Assembly (NCBI GenBank): GCA_030762175.1
Contig: CM060837.1
Location: forward strand, 6,528,001 to 6,592,000
Direction of reading: 5' to 3'
Source: Metallyticus violacea
Taxonomy: Eukaryota > Arthropoda > Insecta > Mantodea > Metallyticidae
Length of the DNA stretch: 64,000 nt
In this document: piece by piece, positions 32,893 to 44,577 of the stretch
Numbering within the stretch: position 1 is the first letter of the stretch
Layout: each line of letters starts with the position of its first letter
Notes under the pieces: model-generated
The model's database searches: none
What the model saw: the letters and a program-made list of their open reading frames with translations, nothing else
Told to the model about the DNA's origin: nothing
Translations under genes and position numbers: made by a program

Positions 32893-34232
32893 TACAGGTA
32901 TATCTGAATAACTCTGTGATAGAGGACATTAACAAAGTAATGACCATAAACGCCTCGTTTTTAAGCTACAGTGGTATGAAGGAAAAAATTAATTGATCTC
33001 CACTTGGTAAGTTGCTTTATTTACTTTCCATGGTAACACGCTAATTATTTTTTTTTATCTAAAATCAGATTTTAAGATAATCATGTTGATAAACTATAGG
33101 CATTGTTAAAAGTTGCGACCGCCATTGTTGACACACAAAGTGTAACGCTGTGTGATTGAAATATCTGTGGTCGGTTACGAAGATCGTCAAAAGTAAGAAT
33201 AATTCTAGCAACTAATTCTTCTGCTGTGTCGATGAGTGTTTCATAAACATTTGATTTAATGTGACTCCATTCACAAAAATCTACAGGAGTCATATCTGGG
33301 GAACGTGTTCTCCCTATCCAACGATTTGAAAAATGTAAATAATTTCGACAATTTACGCCGAAATGTGCGGGTGTACCGTCTTGTTGGAAGATCGTGTTTC
33401 TCCACACATTAATAGGGATATCTTGAAGTTGCTCCGAAAGTATTCCAGCAAGAAAAATATCATAAGCATATTCATTCAATCGTGCAGACATAACATATGG
33501 CCCCACTAGAAAGTTTTCAACAAATCCAACCCAAATATTTACAGAAAACTTCCATTGATTGCGGAGATTCTCCACAGCTTTAGGACTAGTGTCACTCCAG
33601 ATGTGATTGTTGTGTGTATTAAAAAAGGCATCTTTTGAAAAATATGCGCCTCATCTGTCTAGCAAAATCAGGTTCCGCAAATTGTTGTGTTAGAATAATC
33701 ACCTGAGATTTGTACTTTTTGGATACGGATGATTTTCATACTCACTTAAGACTCTCCCTACAGACATATGACTGGTGTTTATGGAATGGACAACAGCTCG
33801 AGTGCTAGTTCGTGGATAATTTTCAAACTTCTGCAAACACCTCATCTTCCAAGTATAATGTTCTCATAGTTCGATTCACTCCTGAATTTACTTTCTCTCT
33901 CCAAAACTGGCCACTATCTCGAAGACGTTGATCCAATCTTGAAAGTGTTGTATGTCAAGATGAGGGTGTTGCTCCAAATGTCTTATGCATGTCTGCAAAT
34001 TCAACATTTTTATGCTCATGTATTTAATTCCATGACATAGCTGTTTGCTATTTCCATGGTAATTGATTAGCTGAAACATAAATGCAGCCTTAAGGTGAGT
34101 GGTGAGTGCTGTAGTTTATATTGAAAACAAAGCATTCCGGACACTGCTTTATTACGAAAGAGAAATGTTTATTTTCATGTTCGCTATCACATCAGACAAT
34201 AAGGAATAGTTAGTTGTTCTAATGCACCTGTA
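32893..34232 (-). mobile_element. Tc1-like transposon with both ends
   Basis: The ends read TACAGGTATAT at 32893 and, on the complement, TACAGGTGCAT at 34232. The 1340-bp length is right for a Tc1/IS630 element. The minus strand encodes, in order, an N-terminal helix region (MLNLQTCIRHLEQHPHLDIQ, 33888-34079), GVNRTMRTLYLEDEVF, NTSHMSVGRVLSEYENH in shifted frames, and then the catalytic block at 33081-33575. Several frame breaks lie between 33575 and 33890, so the element is inactive. Confidence 0.85.
33081..33575 (-). pseudogene. Tc1-like transposase, C-terminal catalytic half
   Basis: 164 codons open without a stop. IFQQDGTPAHFGVNCRNYL holds the second catalytic Asp, and RWIGRTRSPDMTPVDFCEWS holds the third Asp region (usual form RSPDLTPLDFFLWG). 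VKSNVYET-like sequence reads IKSNVYETLIDTAEELVARI, the usual tail of these arthropod transposases. The WPPRS segment before SPDMTP is shortened by a deletion, and the third residue region is altered (FFLW reads FCEW). The upstream first-Asp block is out of frame. Product if expressed: a partial, inactive DDE transposase. Confidence 0.85.
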
Positions 34233-34363
34233 TAACTGATTTTAATTATATTGTTTTGAGTCTGCCAACATCCACTTCAGTTCAGGTTATAATTGTTTAT
34301 TGTTATATTTTCTTTAACCTTTCTGAGAAATAGCATTTCATTTCTCTTTATTTTAATTTTATT

Positions 34364-34535
34364 TTTGTTTATTTAAGGGCGCTATTTAATATCTCAGATC
34401 ACCAGCATTTCATCCAATTCACAGCGTGAAACGACCGATACATTTTGCTCAGAGGCAACTTCTTTCAGACTTGAGGTTTTTTGTAAATCTACACGCTGGA
34501 GCCACGGTTTTGCTTACCTTCCGTTCCTTCCTTCC
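34364..34535 (-). repeat. SINE-A, head-truncated
   Basis: The reverse 3' half, from GTTTATTTAAGGGCGC on the plus strand through TTTTGCTCAGAGGC to ACGGTTTTGCTTACCTTCCG. The tRNA head is missing and the copy is diverged. Confidence 0.75.
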
Positions 34536-35064
34536 ATTCACATTCTGATCTTATACTAGACTTAGAACGGTTATTACATTATGAAATGTCATCTATATGT
34601 CATCGTTCTTATATTGCGATGAACAAGATTCTGTTCCATAACGATAGGCGCCATAGCATAAATCTACGATTGCCACTTCAAAATTGTTAGGCTTAGGGTA
34701 TAAATTTTCCTCATCCTCCCTACTCTCCAGATTTGGTTCTATAGGAACATTTCCTGTCCCCCACTATGAATGAAAGAAATTTGCATCAAATGAACAGGTA
34801 GTCGTCGAAACAAAGACATAATTTGCAGAACTAAAAAGATTGCGTGTTATGGGTCGTATAAACAAATTAGAAAAACGCTGCAATAATTATATAAATTTAA
34901 AATAACATTTTTTTTTTGCAAAGAGACTTGTCGCACGTCCCTTCCATATAGATGATACAAACATTCTTTTAAACAAGTTACACACTAAATTATTGCGGAT
35001 TACTTACCTATTTATAAAGTAAACTCAGTACAGATTTACAGATACTTTTTTTTCTACTCGCATT
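34536..35064. other. Unassigned AT-rich spacer
   Basis: No recognisable feature. Confidence 0.45.
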
Positions 35065-36179
35065 TATGAGGGCTGTTCAGAAATGAATTACAATAGCGAT
35101 GTTTCTCAAATACTGCAGTCTGTGGGCATGTTCATTCGCAGGGCGATGGGCTGATATTACTCGTAGTACGCTAGATAGCGGTTGCTAGCAGAATGTGAAT
35201 ACCTAAAGGACAGTGTTCGTTTGTTGGCAATTAGAGAAAGATATTGGCAAAGATAGTCTGCATCTTTTTTTTTTAATTGTAAAAATTTATAGACGTTTAA
35301 TTGTAGTATATGATCAAGACGCTCCTGCACAGAAGACCGTTTATAACAGGGCGAAAGGTTCCCCAGAGGCATGGAACCTGCACACAAGAATGTGAATATT
35401 GGTCGGCCGTCAACATCGCGGTCTCCCAGGAACTTTGAGGTTGTGTCTGAATTGATTATGGTTTACAGGTATCGATCCCACAACACTAAGTGCCTTTATT
35501 CACGACGATTTGACTATAAAAAGTGTGCGCATATTGGAACACAGGAACAGAAGGACAAAATGGTTGAAGTTTGTTGTTGGCTACTGGAAATGCATAACGA
35601 AGATTCGGTTTTTTTTTAAAAAGCTGGTTACTGGTGATATGTCATAATATCACTACCACACACCAGAGAAGAATATTCAATCCATACAGTGGAAACATCC
35701 AGGGAGTTTCTGGTCCAAGAACTTTCGTTCTGCTTCCGGGAGCAAGCAGATAATCGCATCTTTTGGGCCCGACTTCCTCAAGGAACGACTGTCAACAGCG
35801 AAATTCTTACATGGCCTAGATACTTTCTCTAACATGACAATGTGCGACCAGCAACACTATGCCTCAAAGTTGCATCTCTGTGCCGCACACACCATATTCA
35901 CCAAATATCGCTCCTTCTGACTATACCTTATTCGACAGCATGAATGACTCGCTGAAAGGTACAAAATGAATAAATTCAGGCAGTTGTACGCGAGTGGTGG
36001 CATAGTACTCTCAAACAATGGTTGCGTGACGTCATAATGAAGGTCCTAGGAAAGTGACAACTATGCATTGACGTTGGTTGGGAGTATTTTGAGAGATCCT
36101 GTGTACATTGGACCATGTTGATAATAAATAAAGGACACACAAATAATATTGTAAATCATTTACGAGCGCCATTCGTGTA
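35065..36179 (+). mobile_element. mariner-like element with both ends (single-copy lineage)
   Basis: Left end TATGAGGGCTGTTCAGAAAT at 35065. The right end on the complement from 36179 starts TACACGAATGGCGCTCGTAA, and both lead into the shared ATGA(A/T)TTACAATA. Plus-strand frames from about 35640 read YHYHTPEK-like sequence (ITTTHQRRIFNPYSGNIQGV in one frame), MQWKHPGSFWSKNF-like SIQWKHPGSFW across frames, QGTTVNSEI, and HDNVRPATLCLKVA near 35838 (second Asp). DYTLFDSMNDSLKGTK near 35920 is the third-Asp region. The N-terminal half (35371-35619) encodes a weak frame ending DSVFF. Highly decayed. Confidence 0.7.
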
Positions 36180-37741
36180 ATATTCTATTCATCTAACAGA
36201 AACTAATTGTAATACCGCCTGCCGAAATGTCACCAGGGTGTTATTAAACGAAGTGTAATGTCAGTCGACAGACATACAACTTGATGATGTTCTTCTGTTT
36301 AATGCGGTGCTACACTTTACCTGTTCATTATTGGGATAATAGGCGTCACTCCAGGGAATCGAGATAGATCGACCCCTCCAGGAAAGACGAGAGGTACTGA
36401 ATAACTCAACCAGCTCTGTTAAAAGTATAAGTATTTATTAAAGGGTTTTCTTATACAGTTGGACGTGGATCCTGCAAGCACAAAGGCTTCTCTCCTGTCT
36501 CTGAATAAATTCAGGGACCTTTTCTACAATTGCAATGCTCAATCACCTAGTCTAGACATAGGAGTTATTGTTAAACACTTCCCACCACCATGAGGTCAGC
36601 AATCACCAGGTCCTGACATCATAAGTACTAAGAGGTTCGTGTTTTGGGTTTGTTAAGCTTAAAACTAAACAATACTTTGTCAGCACAATAATTCTGTCTT
36701 TCTATAACATGCACACGCAGATATACTATTTTAAGTGAGTGCAAAAGAGGGTTGCTTTTTGTTTATGCAAGTGTTTCTCTGGGGAGCCTTTCAGGTCACA
36801 TCATCTCTGGGTGGTAAGGCAAGTCATCCTTAATATTTATTACGTCTTACTATGTTTGAGTTTATACAGTACGCTTCCCTAACCAGAATATACAGCGTGT
36901 TCTTATACAGTATCATATTCTTATTATATCTTACGATTCCTTGCACTACCACGCTTTCGTTTCAGTACATAACTCAGGGCGCAGAGTACAATCGTAAACT
37001 GATATAAAATATTTTTTTATGAAGATTAACCATTCAGTCTGCAGTCAGTCTTTCTGTTTCGTAATCTCAAGAAGATCCTGTGTTACTCGTCAACAAAGTG
37101 CTGAAGGGTTGAAGGAGGATTACATCAGAATGTACCATGGCAAGTAATTACCAGATTTTATCTTCACACTCCGGCAGGTAAATTATTGACCACTCTTCAA
37201 GTGGTTTAAATACTTTCCTCAGATGAAATATATTAACTTTGAGTCCAGCTTCACCTCCAAAACAATTTTGTTCGACGATGTAAAGCAATAAAAAAAAGAA
37301 AGCCGGCATAATGTTACGTCAACGGTTCATTACCTCGCTTTACTTCAGGCACTCCGCTTCCCTTTCTGGTCTCTAGGGAATTTTACCTGCTCGGTCACGG
37401 AGAAGTTCCTGAGGGAAGTTTTCTTCGACACGCACGGGTCTAATAAATAAGGCATAAGAAGGGAGATGCGATGGTTAGCCAGGAAATTAAGTTCGCCATC
37501 CCCCCACAGTGTTTTGTTGAAAATCTCTCAGGGAGACAAGGTTTATGTTTGCATTGGTGGTTTTAGAGGTTACACGAACTAAATATACGAAAACTGCATG
37601 TTATAGAAGACACTCCTAACTATAGTACGGCTTACGTTTAATTTTTTCTAAAAAGTCACTTATATGTTCATAAGATATTCAATAAATGTATCCGAAACGT
37701 AATATATCGATTCCATAACTTTCTCTCTTCTGTTCCTGGAA
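36180..37741. other. Unassigned region
   Basis: Less AT-rich than its neighbours between 36300 and 37550. I found no long frame, inverted ends, primer-binding site or repeat shared with other parts of the window. Confidence 0.4.
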
Positions 37742-38913
37742 CAGAATGTGTTCAATTGTTCAGATATAGTTGCATAAAGAAGGCTATGTGTAGAAGATTG
37801 TGACATGTTCAAAATGGAGTATCGAGCTGTTATTAAGTTTTTCACAAAAGAAGGACTTACTTCAAATGAAATTAACTAGCGGTTGGTCGGTGTATATAGA
37901 GAAGCACCCCCCTCATATTCTACCGTAAAAGAATGGGCCAAACTTTTTCGAATGGGTTGAGAAAGCATTGAAGACGAACAGCTTGCAAGTCGGTCCTTCG
38001 AGGTGCTCACTCCAGAAAACATCGCTGTTGTGGAAGCAGAAATTATGGAAGACTGGCGGTTCAAAATTACATAAATAGCAGCAAGGTTGGACCTTTCTTA
38101 AACAACAGTCCTTCGAATTATTTATGAACATTTAAACATGAATAAGGTTAGTGCAAGATGGGTGTCTAGACTTCTTTCCTCAGTCCAAAAGCAGCAACGA
38201 GTCATCTGTTGTCAGGCATTTTTGCTGCTCTGCCGTGAAAACGAGAGAGAAGTTCTGCAAACCATTGTTACAGGAGATGAAACTACGGTCCTCTACTATG
38301 ATCCCTTGTCCAAAAGATAATCAATGGAGTGGCAGGCGTAAACCTGGCGAAGCAGCGACTTTATAGGCCAAAGTCACTCAGTCAACCAACAAGATCATGA
38401 CTACAATTTTTTTGGACTGTGAAAGAATACTCTTCATTGACTTCAAGGAGAGGAACACCACAGTAAATGGGGAGTACTGTGCTGGCCTAATGCACAGATT
38501 ACGTGCTTCAATCAAAGAGAAAAGGCGAGGAAAGCTGTGATGGGGTGAGCCATCACGACAACGCGCCTGTGCAAAGGAAACTGTGAAAAAATGTGGCTTC
38601 AAGGAGGTCGACCATCCACCCTACAGCCCATATCTAGCTCCCAGTGAGTATTTCTTCTTCTCAAAAATAAAAAAGGACTTTCCAGGAAGGAAATTTAAGT
38701 GTGACAAAGAAGTGATGGATGCTTTTTATACCATTTTCCAGACAAGACTTCTGACTATTTTGGGGAGGGGGGGGTTGAAATGTTAATATTAATTGAAAGA
38801 TATGAGAAGTGTATTGCAATAAAGGGTAACTATATTGAAAAGTGAAATATAATTTTTGTATTTATCGTACCTAGAAAATGGTTAGGCCGGAAACTTATGG
38901 ACCTACCCTCGTA
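37742..38913 (+). mobile_element. mariner-1 copy 6, 5' end missing
   Basis: It starts within the leader (TGTGTTCAATTGTTCAGATA) and ends with the right inverted repeat CTACCCTCGTA at 38913. The transposase start is MEYRAVIKFFTKEGLTSN near 37815. MNKVSARWVSRLLSSVQKQQ at 38138-38200 is the linker between helix-turn-helix and catalytic domain, intact here and lost in copy 4. GDETTVLYYDPLSKR near 38275 has the first Asp. The HDNAP region near 38545 is partly deleted. PYLAPSEYFFFSKIKK near 38630 has the third Asp replaced by Glu. Stops at several places make it a pseudogene. Confidence 0.94.
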
Positions 38914-40423
38914 ATTCGTTCCTTGAATGAATGACTTTTCATTTTTTGTGTGTTGTGCGTGTGTGTTATAAAGCTATGAATATGAAATTTTTATGAGATA
39001 TTAAAAATACTTAACTAAAGATCCTCTGGAAATTTCAATTCTCTAATGAACATAATATATTTTAAACAAAAAAAACTTATTATGACATAAATATGCATTT
39101 TTCTCAGGATTGGCTGAAACAATTTTGTTGAAAATTTGAACACACACACACATAATGTATGCAAATATGAAGTGTGGTAACACATATAGCTATTAATTGA
39201 TAAAAATCAATACCAATAAAAAATTTAAAGGGTTTTTTTTTTCAAATTTTGAAAAATAATTGTTGTTCAAACTGCTAGCATAGATACATTATTCTAGTTT
39301 CCAGGATAGCATGTTGTCTGTGGTTTAATTTTAATAAATCATTCCAATTTCACCAATAATTGATATGAAAAATGCATGATTATGCCACAGTGCTTTCAGT
39401 TTTTTAACAAGATTTTATTTTGGTTTGAAAAGTTTTAACAAAATGTTTTGAGTATTAAAGTTTACAGACTATAGCTTTAAAACTTTCTGAGATACTGTGT
39501 AAAATGTTTACTGTTGCATTATTTGCTACATTTACACTTGCTGGTTACCTTAATGTTTATGGTACGTAAGATTTTGTGTGTTTCATTAAAATAATTTTAT
39601 CTTTCCCCGCTCCTTTTCGGGTGTCTCTAGCTTTCAATTAAGTAATGTAAAATTATTGAAGTTGGAACATCCGCGTATTGTTACATCTACAAAGCTACAG
39701 GAAAAACCATATCGACTTTTGAATAATGAGAAGGTAGTGCAGAAAGAAATATAAACTGCTTTTTAGCTGCAAGAAAAGGAAGCAAATGTTTACGTGTTTA
39801 AAATTACATTATAGCCAGCACTCTCTAATAGGAAGGGGTTAAAACACTTGTGAGGCGCCAAAATCCGACACTAATCGCGTATAAATGGATATGTGTTTAG
39901 TTGAGGGTAACTTTGTTGACATAAACAACTTGTGATTTGGTTAACTCCACCCTCTGCGTGTTTGGTTTCCTTTCCTTCTTGTTTGAACTTCCATCTTCAG
40001 TCAATTACTTAAAAGCAAACCCAACCTCCGCATTTTCTCTTTTGCTTAGCTTTTCCTTAAAACAGCCCGTCTCCCCATCTTGGGCTAATGTCTGGGATAT
40101 GGGAGGGGGTTGAAGGGGTAATTTAGGAATCGCTGATGCTACGATTTCCTAGCAGTCAACATCTAGGAGAGGGAAAGAGGAACTTATCTTCATTTGCTAC
40201 CCTCTCTATGTCATCTTATGCAAATCTTTATAAAGAGCAGACACGAGTTTAATATTAGATGTGGGATGCATCATTTTTCAGCCTGAAGAGGGGTTAAACG
40301 TTTTTTTGGGATCAAAAACCCTTACTGACAGGCATACAGAATATGCTGAAAAAATGTGGGCTGCCACTTACAGAACCAACAGTGTCCAAGTTAATTTATA
40401 ATTGAGGTTGCTCTGGGCGGATT
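38914..40423. other. Unassigned AT-rich region
   Basis: Bases 38930-39560 are very AT-rich. No gene, tRNA or repeat recognised. Confidence 0.45.
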
Positions 40424-41924
40424 TAAGGGACATTCAAGTATCACATTAAAACTTGACTGCATTCCAAAACTTGTGCTCACAATGCTTCAAAGTACTCTCC
40501 ATCTCTCTTCACACACAGTTATAGACGGTGCTTACACTTGTCAAAAGCACTACGGTACTCGGACTGAGATGTTGTCAACACAGCTGAATGTATAGCTTGA
40601 GCAAAGTCCTGCACTCATTTAAAAGATTTTCCAGGAATGGAAGATTTCACTTGAGAAACAACAGAACTTGCATGGTGCAAGGTCAGAGTTGTAGGGTGGA
40701 TGATCAAACAACTGGACTTTGGCGACTTCCATGTTCCTCAAAAATGCAGCTGTTCTGTGAGGAGACTATTTGTCGTAAAAAGTAACAGCCTTGAAGTTCC
40801 TGTCTTTGAACGCCGCCCCCTCAGCTCTTCAAATAAAGGATACAAAATATAAGTGTCATAGTATTCTTCATTCATTGTCATTCCTTCTGACATACAGTCA
40901 ACCACTAATGTTTCTTCATAGATGAAGAAAACTGAACTTTCGCTTCCGAGTACGAAAATCTTGTCAAGAACAACTGGTCTTGAATCATTCTCATTTACCC
41001 ACACGTAGTTCTGAGTTTTATTTGGGGTGGTATAGTAATAAAACCAAAAGCCGAGGTCGTTAAGGCACGTTCTCGTGAGCGGGAGGTCTGGGGTTCGAAT
41101 CCCACCAGAACCGTCCTGCATGATTGAAGTTTTTTCCAGGTTTTCCTCAGTTCTCATAAATGGCAAATGCCGGGAAGGTACTCTATACTTTGGCGTGCAA
41201 CGTTTCCTTCCTTAAAAAAAAAGCCTTTCCCAATATATCATTTCATCTTGTGTATTAGCAGTGTCCACCGCCTACGGTGCCTTGGTTGTAAAAATGGGCG
41301 TTAAGCACTACTCAAAAAAAGAAGAAAACTGTCAAACGTTTAGAATCATTTGGTGGAAACATGTTCAGCAGTTTCCTTGCACATTCTTTTCTCTTCATTG
41401 GTTAGGGACTGTACAGATTTCTTCACAGCTTGAAATATTCATGGAGTATACTGTCAATGCTGTCAACACTGATGCCCACATTCAAACTTACTATTTCAAC
41501 AGTAATATGTCGATTTTCCTCCAAGTTCCTCACTCTTTGAATTGTTCGCTCGTTCACAGCTTTCCGAGGTCGGCCAGAGCGAGGATTGTATTTCAAAGTC
41601 TCTCGCCCTTCTTCAAATGATCAAATCCATCTTGCAATGTTATCAAATGAACACATTTGATCACCATGAACAACTACCAAGTCCTCGTGAACTTTTTGCG
41701 CTCTTTCACCTGCCTATAGTGTGTGAAAATGTAAAATGTAAAGTTTTCTTTAGAAATATTCACCAGCTATTGACACAGACTGTACGACATTGACTATGCA
41801 AGTTTGAACTTATGCATATTTTGATAACTTAAGGTCCATTGTTGCCAGCTGCACTAGTTTAATTTTGTTGACATTATTGTCCAACAATTGATAGGCTGGT
41901 GGAAAAAAAAATTGAATGTCCCTA
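40424..41924 (-). mobile_element. mariner with a SINE-B insertion (single-copy lineage)
   Basis: Ends TAAGGGACATTCAA at 40424 and, on the complement, TAGGGACATTCAA at 41924. Minus-strand order: helix-turn-helix and linker (SFEEGRETLKYNPRSGRPRK, then RVRNLEENRHITVEIVSL, VGISVDSIDSILHEYFKL, about 41640-41420). After the SINE-B comes YYTTPNKTQNYVWVNEND and VFFIYEETLVVDCM, NEEYYDTYILYPLFEELRGR (41166-40738). LFHDNSSPHRTAAFLRNME holds the second Asp and HPPYNSDLAPCKF the third region with Asp lost (near 40690). Without the SINE the element is about 1.2 kb, normal for mariner. Confidence 0.84.
41047..41324 (+). repeat. SINE-B inserted in a mariner
   Basis: Head AGCCGAGGTCGTTAAGGC, B box GGTTCGAATCCC, normal body and tail GGGCGTTAAGCACTACTCAA with poly-A. 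It lies between the helix-turn-helix half and the catalytic half of the mariner at 40424-41924. No clean target duplication was found. Confidence 0.9.
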
Positions 41925-42434
41925 GTAACCGTAGTATCAACTGTTTTTCACAACAATGCTTTCCTGGACTTCTTCAGTAGTTGTATAATTTCCAAAAAGC
42001 GCCAAGAGAACTCTCTACTTCTTCAGCTAAATGCGTGAGTTAATTCAAACTGTAAACAACCATATTTCAGGTTTATCTTTAATTGGAATGGCACGCGGTA
42101 TCTCTAGCTTAAGTGTAGGGGGGAGGTGCTCCTTCTAGATGAAGACGCATCTAGAAAAAGGAGTAGGTAGCTAGTTCAACTATTAATTGGGGATTTTAAT
42201 TCCTGTGCAAGCCAAAGAGCCGGTAACTGATACAAATTTAAGAGAGAGCATAGTTGGAATCTGGAGTATGTAGGGCGTGTACAGTCTAAGCCAAGATGTA
42301 GAGCAATGTTTCTGAAATGAAGATGTAGAATAGAAATAAACAAAGTTTGTCTGAAGGAAATAACACCTTATTTATGAAAAGTTCTTGGAATTACCCACAG
42401 ATTGCGGTAGCAGCTCCGAAACAGTTTTTTTATG
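41925..42434. other. Unassigned spacer
   Basis: No recognisable gene or repeat. Confidence 0.45.
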
Positions 42435-42775
42435 AAATAAAATATTATTGTGCGGGTGGAAATGGGCTGTATGGTTGCTGCGGTAAATAATTCACGCCCG
42501 CTGATCGCAGCTATCGCCACGGCTGATGCAGACCACCGCAGACTTCTTCGATGAAACTTTCTCGAGGGCGTTTCGTTGGATTTTGGCGGCTGTGAGCCAA
42601 CCGGACTCCGGTGCAAAAGGTGACGATAAATAACGCTACGTTGTTTAGTTGCTGGTATCGTTTATTCTCCTTAGCATGTCTCACGTCGAACCACAGGCAA
42701 GGTAATCTTGACAAACGCGTTAATTCAACAATATTCTTGATGCAGTCCAGTAATATTGTATCGGCAATCAGCATG
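42435..42775 (+). repeat. Repeat R, copy 2 (unclassified)
   Basis: Homologous to 24250-24640: GGGCTGTATGGTTGCTGCGG, CTCGAGGGCGTTTCG, TGGATTTTGGCGGCTGTGAG, ATCGTTTATTCTCCT and TATCGGCAATCAGC. It keeps an open minus-strand frame (42368-42616, 82 codons, PPKSNETPSRKFHRRSLRW) that is also readable, with stops, in copy 1. It is followed directly by the LINE tail. Confidence 0.7.
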
Positions 42776-42837
42776 GTGACTGACACTCATGCTTCGTTGT
42801 CGACGGAATTCGTACTCGGTACTTCGGTCAGTCACTA

Positions 42838-43900
42838 GAAATTGTGAAGAAATTCACATACTTGGGAATCACTTCAGCTATGAACGGGCAACACAAAACG
42901 AAATGCACAAATAAAGATTTTAGTAAAAATATCGGAAACGCTATTTAGAACAATAGGGTGGTGTACGGGACAGAAATTTGGGGGTGGGAAAACACGGAGG
43001 AATTGAATCAGTACAAACACAGTGTCTAAAACGGTTGCTACAAGTAGGAAGGGGTACAAATATGTGTGGGGTTCTTAAAGAGTTTGGTATTTCTAACTAA
43101 AGTGATAGTTTAAAAATAAGAACAATTAAACATTGGTTAAAGATAATACGGGGAAATCAAGCTCTTCTCCGAGCAGTCTGTCTACGGAATGGGCATCAAA
43201 AATAAGGAAAGCCTAGACAAAATTGCACTAGGGTATATTTGGTTAAGGTAAAAGGACATTACACGAAATAGTTTGAAAATAGTTAACAGACGTTTGCGAG
43301 ATATAGATAGGGAAAACATAGACTCAATGCGCAGAAAAAGTATCGCTTAATCTGCAGGCTCAAATACATCCGGTGTGGGGGAGGGGATTATCTGTGGCAG
43401 AGAAGAAAGAAGTGGTCTCGCATGGTTCAGATCAGGGGCTTGGAAAGGAAACAAAACAGTTAATGCTCTCGGGGAAAGAATTTGCCCACTGTGCGGAGAA
43501 AACGATACGTGGAGGCATATTTTGGCAAAATGCAGGGAAACGGAGGTTTTAAGAAATGAGCATTTATCACAGCAATTTATGAATTTCAATAGAAGGCTGA
43601 ACATCTCCCGGAAGTGTTGGTGCATTCGAGATACACCCACAATTTGGGAATATTTCAAACTCCTAATCTGAGCCATGTGAGACCATTTCTTTCTTCTCTG
43701 ACACAGATATCTATTTAAAAAAAAAAGTTTCCCAGCCGGATGTATTTGAGCTGCAGATTAAGCGATACTGGGTCTTTAAGTATGTGTGTAAGGCCAGCTT
43801 GATTGTTTGATTGATATAAGGACGATATTTCCATGTACGGCCATAAGGCCCATGCGACAATTGTATTTGTTTGAATGTATTCTAAAACTGGTACAATAAA
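42838..43900 (+). mobile_element. Non-LTR retrotransposon 3' part
   Basis: VKKFTYLGITSAMNGQHKTK at 42845-42905 is the conserved block after the reverse transcriptase core. RDRNLGVGKHGG/YGTEIWGWEN near 42965 and QTQCLKRLLQVGRGTNMCGV near 43010-43070 follow, then LKIRTIKHWLKIIRGNQALL. The zinc-finger tail is at 43480-43560. A 3' UTR with a polyadenylation signal AATAAA at 43895-43900 ends it. Frames break in many places. LINE copies insert by target-primed reverse transcription and are usually 5'-truncated like this one. Clade not assigned. Confidence 0.78.
43375..43671 (+). pseudogene. LINE protein C-terminal zinc-finger tail
   Basis: Open for 98 codons. RSGLAWFRSGAWKGNKTVNA leads to ERICPLCGENDTWRHILAKC, a CCHC-type knuckle (Cys-X2-Cys-X6-His-X4-Cys) found at the C-terminus of many LINE reverse transcriptase proteins, and ends at WEYFKLLI. 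There is no start codon of its own; it is the continuation of the frame-broken protein upstream. It lies between the two arms of an inverted repeat (43340-43373 and 43736-43768). Confidence 0.75.
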
Positions 43901-44577
43901 AAGCCCATTAGTATACATCTTTGAGGGGTAGTATTTTATATAGCCTCTGTCCAAAAATTACGATTTTATAAACCTTCCAATTTTGTATCATAATTTGGAG
44001 CAAAGTTTATGAAAACCGTAAAATTCTCGAAATAAAGTTGGGAGAACGCATTTTGATATGTGAAATAATGGTGATGGAATAGAAGAACGAAGAAAAATGT
44101 GCATTGCTAATGTTGCAGCTCGCCCAGTATGTAAAGGAATGCATGTTACAGAATCATTTCGCTTGAGAATGCATTTGTTCCTGCCGCGTAACTGATATTG
44201 CATGTAGGACATCAATCAGGAGACAATGGGGTTGAGGTTTTCACGTGTATGGGCGGAATATGTTCAAGGGGTCACACACAGAAAAAGAGGAAAATGTCAT
44301 TAGTCTGGTATGACCGTTATCTATAGGCTGACCGTCTCTAATTACAGCATGGTGGCAAGCATTGTGGGTCTAAACAACACTGAAAAGGTTGGCCGCAGAC
44401 GTTAATTTGGTGATTTCGCGTGATTAATGCCCAGGTCTCTCGCTTACCGAAAAAATACAAAATTCTGCTATTGTTCCATTCCAGAGCAAAGTTTTGGTAA
44501 ACTATTTTTGTATATATATGTATTAAAATACTCGGATGCATACAATTAAAACATTATTTGTTTTTCCCTTAAGGGAC
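43901..44577. other. Unassigned spacer
   Basis: No recognisable gene or repeat. Confidence 0.45.

Noticed and set aside
36180..37741. LTR retrotransposon
   Set aside because: No paired terminal repeats, no primer-binding site and no protease, integrase or reverse transcriptase frames were found.
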